Assembly (NCBI GenBank): GCA_001803705.1
Contig: MHDY01000106.1
Span: 1 to 6,885 of the forward strand
Direction of reading: 5' to 3'
Length of the DNA: 6,885 nt
Source of the DNA: Nitrospirae bacterium GWC2_56_14
Lineage (GTDB): Bacteria > Nitrospirota > UBA9217
Position 1 is the stretch's first letter; each line of letters starts with the position of its first letter. The position numbers were made by a program, and so were the translations under genes. Under the pieces are notes generated by a model that was given only the letters and a program-made list of their open reading frames with translations, ran no database searches and was not told the origin of the DNA. This document shows, one piece after another, positions 1 to 6,341 of this stretch.

Positions 1-1084
1 TTCGGTCCTGATAATCAGACAGTGAAACTTCGACTCGAAAGCTTGTTCCGCTCCCTCGCATAGCCTCAAGCTCACCCCGATACCCATGTACCCTTGATTT
101 TTCCTGCATCATTTCGGCCAGCTGAAGCCCTTCGAATATTCCCCGCCAACCCGTCAGGCGTAATTCATCCACGGTATGGCCGAACATTGCACAGGCGCTC
201 GGGTTGGCATCCACAATTGTCCCGTCAAGGGCGGCAATAAGCACGCCGTCTATGCTGTTCTCGAAAAATGAGCGGTAACGAGCCTCACTCTCGCGCAGCG
301 CTGCCTCCATACGCTTTTTCTCGGTTATGTCCTCCTTTACCGCCACGAAATGGGTAATGGCGCCTGAACCGTTCAGAATGGGAGAGATAGAGGCAGCTTC
401 CCAGTAAAGATCGCCGTCCTTCTTCCGGTTAAGAAATTCCCCCCGCCATTCCACACCCGCAATAATGCTTGACCAGAGCTTTTCGTAGACATCGTCCGCC
501 ACCGACCCGGACTTCAGAATCCTCGGGTTCTGCCCTATAGCCTCATCGGGTTCAAACCCGGTGATCTGGGTGAATTTGGGGTTGACGTACTCGATCGTCC
601 CTGAAGCATCGGTAATGATGATCGTGCTGGGGCTGCACTCGACGGCACGCCCCAGCTTTCGAATGAATTCATCCTGACTGCGGAGCTGCCTCTCCATGTT
701 TATCCGGGACACCGACTGAGAGATTATTTCAAACAGGCGATCAAAATCGATCGGTTTCTGGAGATAGTGAGTAACGCCCATTTTGATAGCGTCCATCAGA
801 TGGGCGGAGTCATTATGAGCCGTAATGAAAATGATCTGGACTGCAGTGTCGAAGGCTCGGATTTCCTTCACCATCTCGATCCCGGTCATCACTGGCATGC
901 TGATGTCGGTGAACACGATATCCGGCTTCTTCTCCCGGAACAGTGCGAGCCCGTTTCTGCCATTGTCTGCGGTATAGACGTCGATGAGGGGAAATACGTT
1001 CGAGATCAGCGGACCGATGCGCTCTCGGGTGTCCTGCTCGTCCTCTACATATAGAAGCGATATCCGGTGATCATCATGATCCAT
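1..1084 (-). CDS. REC-PAS-PAS signalling protein, C-terminus cut off by the window edge
   Basis: The first 361 residues of a cytoplasmic response-regulator-type protein are visible; the gene runs off the left edge without a stop. Residues about 8-125 form a receiver domain: acidic pair E14-D15, phospho-acceptor D60 in FTDISMPVMTG, T88 in FITAH, and K110-P111. PAS 1 spans about 138-255, with a loop reading GQNPRILKSG and the ending EDITEKKRMEAAL. PAS 2 starts about 266 and is still incomplete at the edge. No transmembrane segment or DNA-binding domain appears in this part. I chose the ATG at 1084 because it is the only nearby ATG in this frame and gives a normal receiver N-terminus; a weak GAG lies upstream. 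It overlaps the end of the kinase gene by 11 bases in another frame, so translation is probably coupled, and this receiver is the likely phosphorylation target of that kinase (inference). The missing part could carry another kinase core, a GGDEF domain or something else; I cannot tell. Confidence 0.93.
   Translation of the reverse strand, partial: MDHDDHRISLLYVEDEQDTRERIGPLISNVFPLIDVYTADNGRNGLALFREKKPDIVFTDISMPVMTGIEMVKEIRAFDTAVQIIFITAHNDSAHLMDAIKMGVTHYLQKPIDFDRLFEIISQSVSRINMERQLRSQDEFIRKLGRAVECSPSTIIITDASGTIEYVNPKFTQITGFEPDEAIGQNPRILKSGSVADDVYEKLWSSIIAGVEWRGEFLNRKKDGDLYWEAASISPILNGSGAITHFVAVKEDITEKKRMEAALRESEARYRSFFENSIDGVLIAALDGTIVDANPSACAMFGHTVDELRLTGWRGIFEGLQLAEMMQEKSRVHGYRGELEAMRGSGTSFRVEVSLSDYQDR
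1074..1084 (-). other. 11-base gene overlap, probable translational coupling
   Basis: The ATG of the REC-PAS gene (1084-1082) lies upstream of the TGA stop of the kinase gene (1076-1074) in a different reading frame. There is no strong independent ribosome binding site, only GAG about eight bases before the ATG. Ribosomes ending the kinase gene could restart here, which would link the amounts of the two proteins. The overlap is seen directly; the coupling is inferred. Confidence 0.75.
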
Positions 1085-4000
1085 GTGCAATCTCGATTCT
1101 GAAGGCTGCGCCTTCGCGGGTATTACTGACGGAAAGTCTGCCGTTCATGTTCTTTTCAATGATGGTCTTGGCCATGAACAAGCCGATTCCTGTGCCTTTG
1201 TCTGAAGCCTTGGTCGTGAAATAAGGTTCGAAGACCCGCCCTAGTATCTCTTCCGGAATTCCACCTGCATTGTCGGTGACGGTAATACTCGTCGCGACAT
1301 CATCAGTGGCTACGGCAATTTCGATCTGCGGTTCCGCAATCATTTTTTCGGCAAAAGCATCCCGTGCATTCAGCAGGATATTCAGGAGGACCTGGGAAAA
1401 CTCGTTCGGGTACCCGGAAATACTCGCTTCCCTCGCCATAATGACGCTGGTTTTGATCCTCTGGGAAAGGAGACTGTTCTCGACAAGGGAAAGCGTTTTC
1501 CGGATCACTTCTCCTATTTCGAATGGCACTTTCGCCTTGTTGGGGGTGAAAAAGTTCCTGAAATCATCGATCGTCTGCGACATGTGAAAAATAACCTGCT
1601 TGGCTTTCTGCACGTTGTTTTCCAGGTACCCTTTGTCCATTTTCCCAAGGCCGTACATGATGGGAAGTTCCTGGACGATCAATCCCAACGAATTGAGCGG
1701 CTGACGCCACTGGTGGGCAATGTTGCCCAACATTTCTCCCATAGCCGCCTGGCGGCTCTGCTGCAGGAGGAGCTGGTCTTTCTGGCGAAGTTCTTCCATT
1801 GCGAGAAGGCGCTCGGCAGATTCTTCCTGCAGGGCCTGCTCGGCCTCACGGCGCAGGCGTTCCTGGAGAAGATTCCCGAGCGCGAACGATATATCATCCC
1901 CCATCTGCTGGAGGAGCTCCACCTGCTGGGTATCGAAGAAATTTTCCGTATCGGAATATAACGTCAGCGCACCTATGACTTCCTCGTTCTGCATAAGGGC
2001 GATGCTGGCAGAGGCTCTGATCCCGCACTTCCTCGCCCGGTCCTGCCATGGCAGCGTAAGCGGATCGTTCAGGAAATCATTGCAGATATGATAACTGCCT
2101 CCGCGAAGGACGACTCCGGTTGGTCCCTGTCCGCGCTGTGTATCGTCAATCGTTATTTCGATTCCACCGAGATATGCCGTTTCGCCATGGGAACTGACCA
2201 CTTCAACCACGTTGTTCCGGTTGTCCTTCATACCTACCCATGCCAGTCGAAACCCGCCATGTTCCACTGCAATCCTGCATATTTCATGGAAGAGTTCCTC
2301 TTGATCACTTATGCGCACTATCGCCTGCCCTGTTTCGCTCAACACGGCATAGAGCCTGTTCAACCGGAGGAGCATTTCCTCCTTTTCGCGAAGCACCTGT
2401 TCCGTCACCAGGTGGGCATGCACTTCATCGCGCAGCACATTGACCGTACGCGCCAGCTCGGCCGTCCTTACCGCGACACGAACCTCCAGTTCCTCCCGGC
2501 CGCGCTGCAACTCCTCTTCCCCTCTTTTCCGCTCCATCGCGATTGCAACCTGATCAGCCACCGCTTTCATAACCGCAAGTTCGTCGTCTGTGAAGATTGT
2601 TCGGAAGCGTGTGCCAAAGGAAAGCGTGCCGAGAAGACGCCCGTGCGCAATGAGCGGGTGACAAGCGTATGCCGTAACCCCGCATGACCTGGCTAGTGCG
2701 GTACGCGGGTCCGAATTATCGATGATGTTCTCGACGACGATGCGGCAGCCTTCCCGCGCGACGCGGCCACAAATCGCAACCTCGGAATCGAGTAATACGA
2801 TCTTCGCGGCTTCCTCCGCAGGAATGCCTGCGCAGGCATTGAGATGAAGGCGATTGGAACCGTCTTCTACAAGGTAGTTGAAGAAGACGTGGCAATCAAG
2901 GAACGACATGACTTTCCTGCAGAGTTCATCCACTATCTCCTGGGGCGATTCGCTCGCAAGAAGCCGTCCGGCGGTTTCCGCCAGCAGGTCGAGACGGGCT
3001 GAGGTCTTCTCAAGCCATTCCATCAGCATATCCCGTTCCGAAAGTGACCGCGCCAGCTTCAGATTGCCATATCCCAGCTTTGACAGGATATCCGCAAGCT
3101 CCATGAAAAACGTCATGGCAGTGTGCAGAGTTTCCCTGCTCAGACGCGGAACAGTTTCAAGAGCAGCTATATATTCTTGTTCATCATATCCGTACCGCTG
3201 TGCCTGGGACCTGAAGTATTCATAGTCGAGTTGCTCGTCTTCGAACAGAAATTGCCCCATGAAGAGGTTTCCGAAGTGCTTGTCACCAACTATGATGGGC
3301 GTAGCAACATCCCACAAATTATTTTTGCACCGATAGAATCTGTATTCCCCATGGGGAACTCCGGCGGATAGTAAGACGTCACTCTCGATACAGTTCCGGC
3401 ATGACTCAGGATGGGCACGATGAAACTTGGTGCAGACATCCTGCCACCCCACGCTGACCAGCACGTTCCCGGTGATGTCGATCAATCCTATGGGCATGCG
3501 TATAAGTTCGTTGAAATTCTGCACCAGTGAATGGAGTGACCTGACGTCGACGATGTCCGCAAGATCGAGATCCTCCAAGTCTCCTTCAGGAGATAGGATG
3601 CATTCAAGCTTTCGGCTGACTCTCTGTTCACTCTCACGCAGGGCCTCTTCATCCCGCTTTCGTTCAGTTATGTCATGCACCATGCCGATCGAACGGATGA
3701 TCGTTCCTGCAGCATTCCGAAAATGCTCGCACTTTTCATGCACCAGGCGGACTTCTCCGGTATCCTCCCTCACTATCCGGTGTTCGATCTGGTAGGAATC
3801 TCTCCCATCCCGGATCGAATCGGAATAAGCCGCATCAACAGCAGAACGGTCGTCCGGATGAACCCTTTCAAGAAAGGCTTCATAGGTGGCTCGGAATTCC
3901 TGCGGCTGGAGCCCGAATATCCGGTAGACCTCGTCGGACCACGTCAACAGATCAGTGGCAAGGTCAAGTTCCCAGCTACCCAGATGGGCTATTTCCTGTG

Positions 4001-5021
4001 CCCGTTTCAGTCGATCCTCGCTGGTCCTCAATGCCTCTTCAGCCCGTTTCCGCTCGGTAATGTCATAGGCATAGATACGGACTGAATCGCTTTGAGGCGC
4101 CAGAAAAACGCTCTCGCCATAGACTCTGTCCCCAATCTGAACCTCACGGTGAAAAGTCGCTTCGTTTGACGCATCCCAGAAATGCACAACTGTTTGGAGA
4201 TCGCTGGGGATGAACAAGCTGATTGATTCGGCTCCAAGTCCCATCTGGTTCAGAATAGTCACAGTTGCGGGGTTATAAAATGTAACCGTACCGGAAAAAT
4301 CGGCCTCTACGACGGGATTTGGGTTAAGTAAGGGAAAAGATGCCAACTTCTCCCTTTTCTCTTCCATCCTCTTATGCTGGGTAATATCGGAAAGACTTAC
4401 TACGAGACCATCTATTCGTTTATCAGGAGCGCGATACGGAAAAACCCGTATTCTGAAAACAGAACCTTCCTTGATGGAAGACACTTCACGCTCGATCGGG
4501 AAAAGGTTTTCCAGGGCAGCCGGTAAATCACCTGCAAGGCATGACCAGTCAAGGACGTCACGCAAGCAACCAAAGGGGCTGCCTAAGTCGGAAGGAGTCA
4601 GGCCCAGAATTACAGCCATCGCGGGAGAATAGCGTCGTATGATAAGCCAGCGGTCGAGGAAAACCACGGCATTTTCAGAGCTTGCAAGGAGATTTTCGAG
4701 ATCTGTGGTTGCCGACAGCAACTCCTTGTTCAGAGACTGCAACTCCTCTTTCGAAGTCGCCAACTCCTGACTCACAGATATGAAATCTTTTTTGACGGAC
4801 GCAAGTTGTTCAGTGACAAGCTGCAACTGCTCGCGGGCACTTTGTAGCTGCTCCTCCAACTGGCGAACCACCTTGTCCGGAGCCATGCCAGTAGATTCGG
4901 CAGCGACTCCCTCGCCGACTGCAGGATTTTCCAACGTTACGGAGAGGTCGCGAGAACAAGAGTCAGTTGATCCCGTCGCAGTTGCATCCCCGGTTGAAAC
5001 TGTGTCGTTCAGAACATCCAT
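1074..5021 (-). CDS. Multi-domain sensor histidine kinase (coiled coil, 3 PAS, PocR, 2 GAF, HisKA-like, HATPase)
   Basis: A complete 1315-residue histidine kinase that should autophosphorylate on a histidine and pass phosphate to a receiver. Visible order: low-complexity N-terminus 1-50; heptad-like coiled coil about 50-112; PAS 1 about 112-215; PAS 2 about 226-322; PAS 3 (HPDD type) about 340-455; PocR about 490-650 with C530, C541, C544 and C565; GAF 1 about 680-830, which is cysteine-rich; coiled coil about 830-890; GAF 2 about 890-1050; coiled coil about 1050-1090. The H-box has H1103 in IAHQWRQPLN. The ATPase core has the N-box N1214/N1218, the G1 box DNAGGIP at 1250-1256, the F-box FEPYFTTK from 1264, and the G2 box GTGIGLF from 1276. 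No transmembrane segment or signal peptide is seen, so sensing is probably cytoplasmic. There is no receiver in the chain. The ATG at 5021 has AAGGA six bases upstream. It is the first gene of an operon with the overlapping REC-PAS gene. Ligands are unknown; PocR is predicted in the family literature to bind small hydrocarbon derivatives. Confidence 0.96.
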   Translation of the reverse strand: MDVLNDTVSTGDATATGSTDSCSRDLSVTLENPAVGEGVAAESTGMAPDKVVRQLEEQLQSAREQLQLVTEQLASVKKDFISVSQELATSKEELQSLNKELLSATTDLENLLASSENAVVFLDRWLIIRRYSPAMAVILGLTPSDLGSPFGCLRDVLDWSCLAGDLPAALENLFPIEREVSSIKEGSVFRIRVFPYRAPDKRIDGLVVSLSDITQHKRMEEKREKLASFPLLNPNPVVEADFSGTVTFYNPATVTILNQMGLGAESISLFIPSDLQTVVHFWDASNEATFHREVQIGDRVYGESVFLAPQSDSVRIYAYDITERKRAEEALRTSEDRLKRAQEIAHLGSWELDLATDLLTWSDEVYRIFGLQPQEFRATYEAFLERVHPDDRSAVDAAYSDSIRDGRDSYQIEHRIVREDTGEVRLVHEKCEHFRNAAGTIIRSIGMVHDITERKRDEEALRESEQRVSRKLECILSPEGDLEDLDLADIVDVRSLHSLVQNFNELIRMPIGLIDITGNVLVSVGWQDVCTKFHRAHPESCRNCIESDVLLSAGVPHGEYRFYRCKNNLWDVATPIIVGDKHFGNLFMGQFLFEDEQLDYEYFRSQAQRYGYDEQEYIAALETVPRLSRETLHTAMTFFMELADILSKLGYGNLKLARSLSERDMLMEWLEKTSARLDLLAETAGRLLASESPQEIVDELCRKVMSFLDCHVFFNYLVEDGSNRLHLNACAGIPAEEAAKIVLLDSEVAICGRVAREGCRIVVENIIDNSDPRTALARSCGVTAYACHPLIAHGRLLGTLSFGTRFRTIFTDDELAVMKAVADQVAIAMERKRGEEELQRGREELEVRVAVRTAELARTVNVLRDEVHAHLVTEQVLREKEEMLLRLNRLYAVLSETGQAIVRISDQEELFHEICRIAVEHGGFRLAWVGMKDNRNNVVEVVSSHGETAYLGGIEITIDDTQRGQGPTGVVLRGGSYHICNDFLNDPLTLPWQDRARKCGIRASASIALMQNEEVIGALTLYSDTENFFDTQQVELLQQMGDDISFALGNLLQERLRREAEQALQEESAERLLAMEELRQKDQLLLQQSRQAAMGEMLGNIAHQWRQPLNSLGLIVQELPIMYGLGKMDKGYLENNVQKAKQVIFHMSQTIDDFRNFFTPNKAKVPFEIGEVIRKTLSLVENSLLSQRIKTSVIMAREASISGYPNEFSQVLLNILLNARDAFAEKMIAEPQIEIAVATDDVATSITVTDNAGGIPEEILGRVFEPYFTTKASDKGTGIGLFMAKTIIEKNMNGRLSVSNTREGAAFRIEIAHGS
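3643..3676 (-). repeat. PAS-linker DNA repeat, copy A
   Basis: This 34-base stretch encodes the end of PAS 3 and its linker (HDITERKRDEEAL). It is closely similar to 4033-4066, exactly 390 bases (130 codons) away and in the same frame. The differences are mostly at third codon positions. That fits an old duplication of a PAS module, or strong selection on the DIT-E-KR signal-transfer linker. A related but more diverged copy lies near 305-335 in the neighbouring gene. Confidence 0.6.
4033..4066 (-). repeat. PAS-linker DNA repeat, copy B
   Basis: This is the partner of the repeat at 3643-3676. It encodes the end of PAS 2 and its linker (YDITERKRAEEAL). The two copies are the same length and in frame, with scattered synonymous differences, so it is a domain-level repeat inside a gene and not a mobile or regulatory repeat. 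Confidence 0.6.
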
Positions 5022-5027
5022 GGCATG

Positions 5028-5032
5028 TCCTT
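5028..5032 (-). promoter_or_regulatory. Ribosome binding site of the kinase gene
   Basis: AAGGA on the minus strand ends six bases before the ATG at 5021. It supports this start over the out-of-frame ATG at 5026, which it nearly touches. Confidence 0.75.
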
Positions 5033-5121
5033 GGAGCGGCTACTGGCTTGCTCTAGTTCTTGAGGTAGAAACAACCACCATCTCTATCCAACACCTCATA
5101 GGCATACGAGTCAGACGGTAA

Positions 5122-5140
5122 CATTTTCCATTGTAAAATG
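5122..5140. repeat. Short inverted repeat, possible operator
   Basis: CATTTT and AAAATG form perfect 6-base arms around a 7-base centre. The repeat covers the candidate -10 box and start region of the kinase promoter, where a repressor would act. A 6-base AT-rich palindrome can easily occur by chance in AT-rich intergenic DNA, and I do not recognise it as the site of a known regulator. Confidence 0.25.
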
Positions 5141-5159
5141 GGATATAGTAATTCCACAA
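5130..5159 (-). promoter_or_regulatory. Possible sigma-70 promoter of the kinase operon
   Basis: On the minus strand TTGTGG (5159-5154) is followed after 18 bases by TACAAT (5135-5130), which matches TATAAT at five of six positions. The -35 match is poor. It would give a leader of about 100 bases before the kinase ATG. It sits downstream of the tRNA terminator, where a separate promoter is needed. It overlaps the inverted repeat at 5122-5140. No sigma-54 type -24/-12 pair was seen here. Confidence 0.3.
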
Positions 5160-5244
5160 CTATTGATTTCTCTCATTCGGACCGGCCAAAAGAGGGGTCA
5201 AGTCTTTATTTTCATCATCCCAAACAAGATCTGCAGGCCAAAGA

Positions 5245-5281
5245 CAAAAAAACCCCGACAGCTTTTCAGCCACCGGGGTTT
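5245..5281 (-). terminator. Intrinsic terminator of the tRNA-Gly gene
   Basis: On the minus strand an eight-base arm (AAACCCCG, 5281-5274) pairs with CGGGGTTT (5257-5250). Between them three G-U pairs and a GCU/AGC stem close a GAAA tetraloop, and the hairpin runs into a tract of seven T (5252-5246). It starts eight bases after the CCA end of the tRNA. This is a textbook rho-independent terminator that also insulates the kinase gene from upstream transcription. Confidence 0.92.
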
Positions 5282-5288
5282 CAAATTC

Positions 5289-5363
5289 TGGAGCGGGAAA
5301 CGGGATTCGAACCCGCGACTTCGACCTTGGCAAGGTCGCACTCTACCACTGAGTTATTCCCGC
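5289..5363 (-). tRNA. tRNA-Gly (anticodon GCC)
   Basis: A 75-base tRNA reading GGC/GGU glycine codons. Read on the minus strand, the acceptor stem GCGGGAA pairs with TTCCCGC. The D arm is ACTC-AGTGGTA-GAGT and the anticodon stem CGACC/GGTCG carries the loop TTGCCAA (GCC complementary to 5329-5331). The variable loop has five bases, and the T arm is GCGGG-TTCGAAT-CCCGT with one G-U pair. The discriminator base is T and the CCA end is encoded in the DNA. It stands alone with its own promoter and terminator. I see no repeat of its 3' end elsewhere in the window, so nothing here marks it as a used integration site. Confidence 0.98.
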
Positions 5364-5377
5364 GCAATGAGCTTCTT

Positions 5378-5406
5378 TATATAACAGACGATCCAATATG
5401 CGTCAA
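5378..5406 (-). promoter_or_regulatory. Promoter of the tRNA-Gly gene, with an upstream A-tract
   Basis: On the minus strand TTGACG (5406-5401) and TATATA (5383-5378) are 17 bases apart, the optimal spacing. The -10 box ends 14 bases before the mature tRNA, giving a short 5' leader of roughly seven bases for RNase P to remove. Seven A residues (5417-5411) lie just upstream of the -35 box, as in UP-like elements of strong stable-RNA promoters. The last point is inference. Confidence 0.8.
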
Positions 5407-5569
5407 CATCTTTTTTTGGTGCGATTCCGGCAGAACCGCTCGCAACTTGGATTCAAAGGTATGAGTCATCGTAAAAAGTAGCTGAATTCCTGAGACTCTT
5501 CATGAGATATAACAATAAAGAGCCCGGCCTTCATTCACCTGCATTTTCTAAAAGACGTCAGAGGAACGA
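5407..5569. other. Intergenic spacer, transporter operon to tRNA promoter
   Basis: This AT-rich spacer follows the stop of the ABC ATPase gene. I found no coding sequence and no convincing intrinsic terminator for the transporter operon. A GGCC/GGGC stretch near 5520-5535 pairs over only about four bases and lacks a proper T tract. Termination may be rho-dependent, or transcription may run on to the terminator behind the tRNA. Confidence 0.5.
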
Positions 5570-6286
5570 TCATGCAACCAGCGCCTGGCACGCCTCCTGC
5601 GGGGTGAGGATTCGTTCCTCGTCGACTATGCGCCCGTCCCGCAGCACAATTGTGCGATCGGTGTAGACGCAATTCTCAGGATTGTGAGTGACCATGACCA
5701 CCGTCTGTCCTGCATCGTTGAGGGATCGGAAAAGAGCCATGATCTCCTCGCTGTTCTTTGAATCCAGGTTGCCCGTCGGCTCGTCCGCCATTACTATGCG
5801 CGGCTTGTTGACGATGGCGCGGGCAATGGCGACACGCTCCTGTTCGCCTCCCGAGAGCTGATTGGGAAGCCGGTCTGCCTTCCCGGCAAGCCCCACCCGT
5901 GCCAGGGCTTCCTGGGACGCTGCCACCTTCTCCCCCTTCTTGAGGCTGGTTATCGCCAGGGGAAGCATGACGTTTTCCATCGCAGTCAGGTACGGGATGA
6001 GATGGAACGACTGAAACACGAATCCGAGGGTCGAGGCGCGGAAATCGGCCATCTTTTCCACCGAGAGCGAGTAAATGTCAATATCCGCAATGGTGACGGA
6101 ACCAGAGGTAGGGTGGTTCATTCCCCCAAGGACGGAGAGAAGTGTGCTCTTGCCGGAGCCCGACTGCCCCATGATGGTGACGAATTCTCCCGCATCGATC
6201 GTCAGCGACACGCCGCCGAGAGCTTCGACCGTTTCATCACCGGCGTGATACTGCTTCTTCAGGTTATCCACTGCTATAAGGGACAT
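5570..6286 (-). CDS. ABC transporter ATP-binding protein, LolD/MacB class
   Basis: A complete 238-residue ATPase that powers the FtsX-type permease encoded just upstream, acting at the cytoplasmic face of the inner membrane. All motifs are present: Walker A GQSGSGKS at 40-47, Q-loop Q92, signature LSGGE at 144-148, Walker B IVMADE at 164-169 with catalytic E169, D-loop NLDS, and H-loop H201. The PTGNLDS segment and the length are typical of the LolD/MacB/FtsE group, which works in lipoprotein or substrate extrusion by mechanotransmission and does not usually import solutes. I set the start at 6286: AAAGGA lies seven bases upstream, and the N-terminus MSLIAVDNL fits the family. A longer version from 6385 would add 33 unrelated residues and overlap the permease gene. 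The substrate is unknown. It appears to be the last gene of its operon. Confidence 0.95.
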   Translation of the reverse strand: MSLIAVDNLKKQYHAGDETVEALGGVSLTIDAGEFVTIMGQSGSGKSTLLSVLGGMNHPTSGSVTIADIDIYSLSVEKMADFRASTLGFVFQSFHLIPYLTAMENVMLPLAITSLKKGEKVAASQEALARVGLAGKADRLPNQLSGGEQERVAIARAIVNKPRIVMADEPTGNLDSKNSEEIMALFRSLNDAGQTVVMVTHNPENCVYTDRTIVLRDGRIVDEERILTPQEACQALVA

Positions 6287-6293
6287 GTGCTGT

Positions 6294-6299
6294 TCCTTT
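6294..6299 (-). promoter_or_regulatory. Ribosome binding site deciding the ATPase start
   Basis: AAAGGA on the minus strand ends seven bases before the ATG at 6286, in the 55-base gap behind the permease gene. It favours this start over the in-frame upstream ATG at 6385, which lies within the permease reading frame. Confidence 0.8.
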
Positions 6300-6341
6300 A
6301 CTGTATGTTGTTGTTTGATGAGTTCCACTATCGGATACGTG

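Noticed and set aside
1270..2091. Several overlapping plus-strand open frames opposite the kinase core
   Set aside because: All are mirror frames of a well-supported gene with clear H, N, G1, F and G2 motifs. None has family features or a plausible start signal.
2088..2687. A 199-codon open frame antisense to the kinase gene
   Set aside because: It lies wholly opposite the GAF and coiled-coil coding region, shows no recognisable domain and has a composition typical of a shadow frame.
5289..5363. tRNA-Gly as an integration site of a mobile element
   Set aside because: No copy of the tRNA 3' end, no integrase and no phage or plasmid gene was found in the window; both flanks look like ordinary chromosomal operons.
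5421..5443. Possible hairpin with GCGA/TCGC outer arms and CGG/CCG inner arms, considered as a terminator of the transporter operon
   Set aside because: The stem is interrupted and is followed on the minus strand by A residues, not T, so it is not an intrinsic terminator.
5138..5464. Open frames on the plus strand across the tRNA with segments such as ETGFEPATSTLARSHS and GKRDSNPRLRPWQGR
   Set aside because: These are antisense readings of the tRNA-Gly gene, a well-known source of false proteins in databases. There is no ribosome binding site, and the frames cross a terminator and a promoter.
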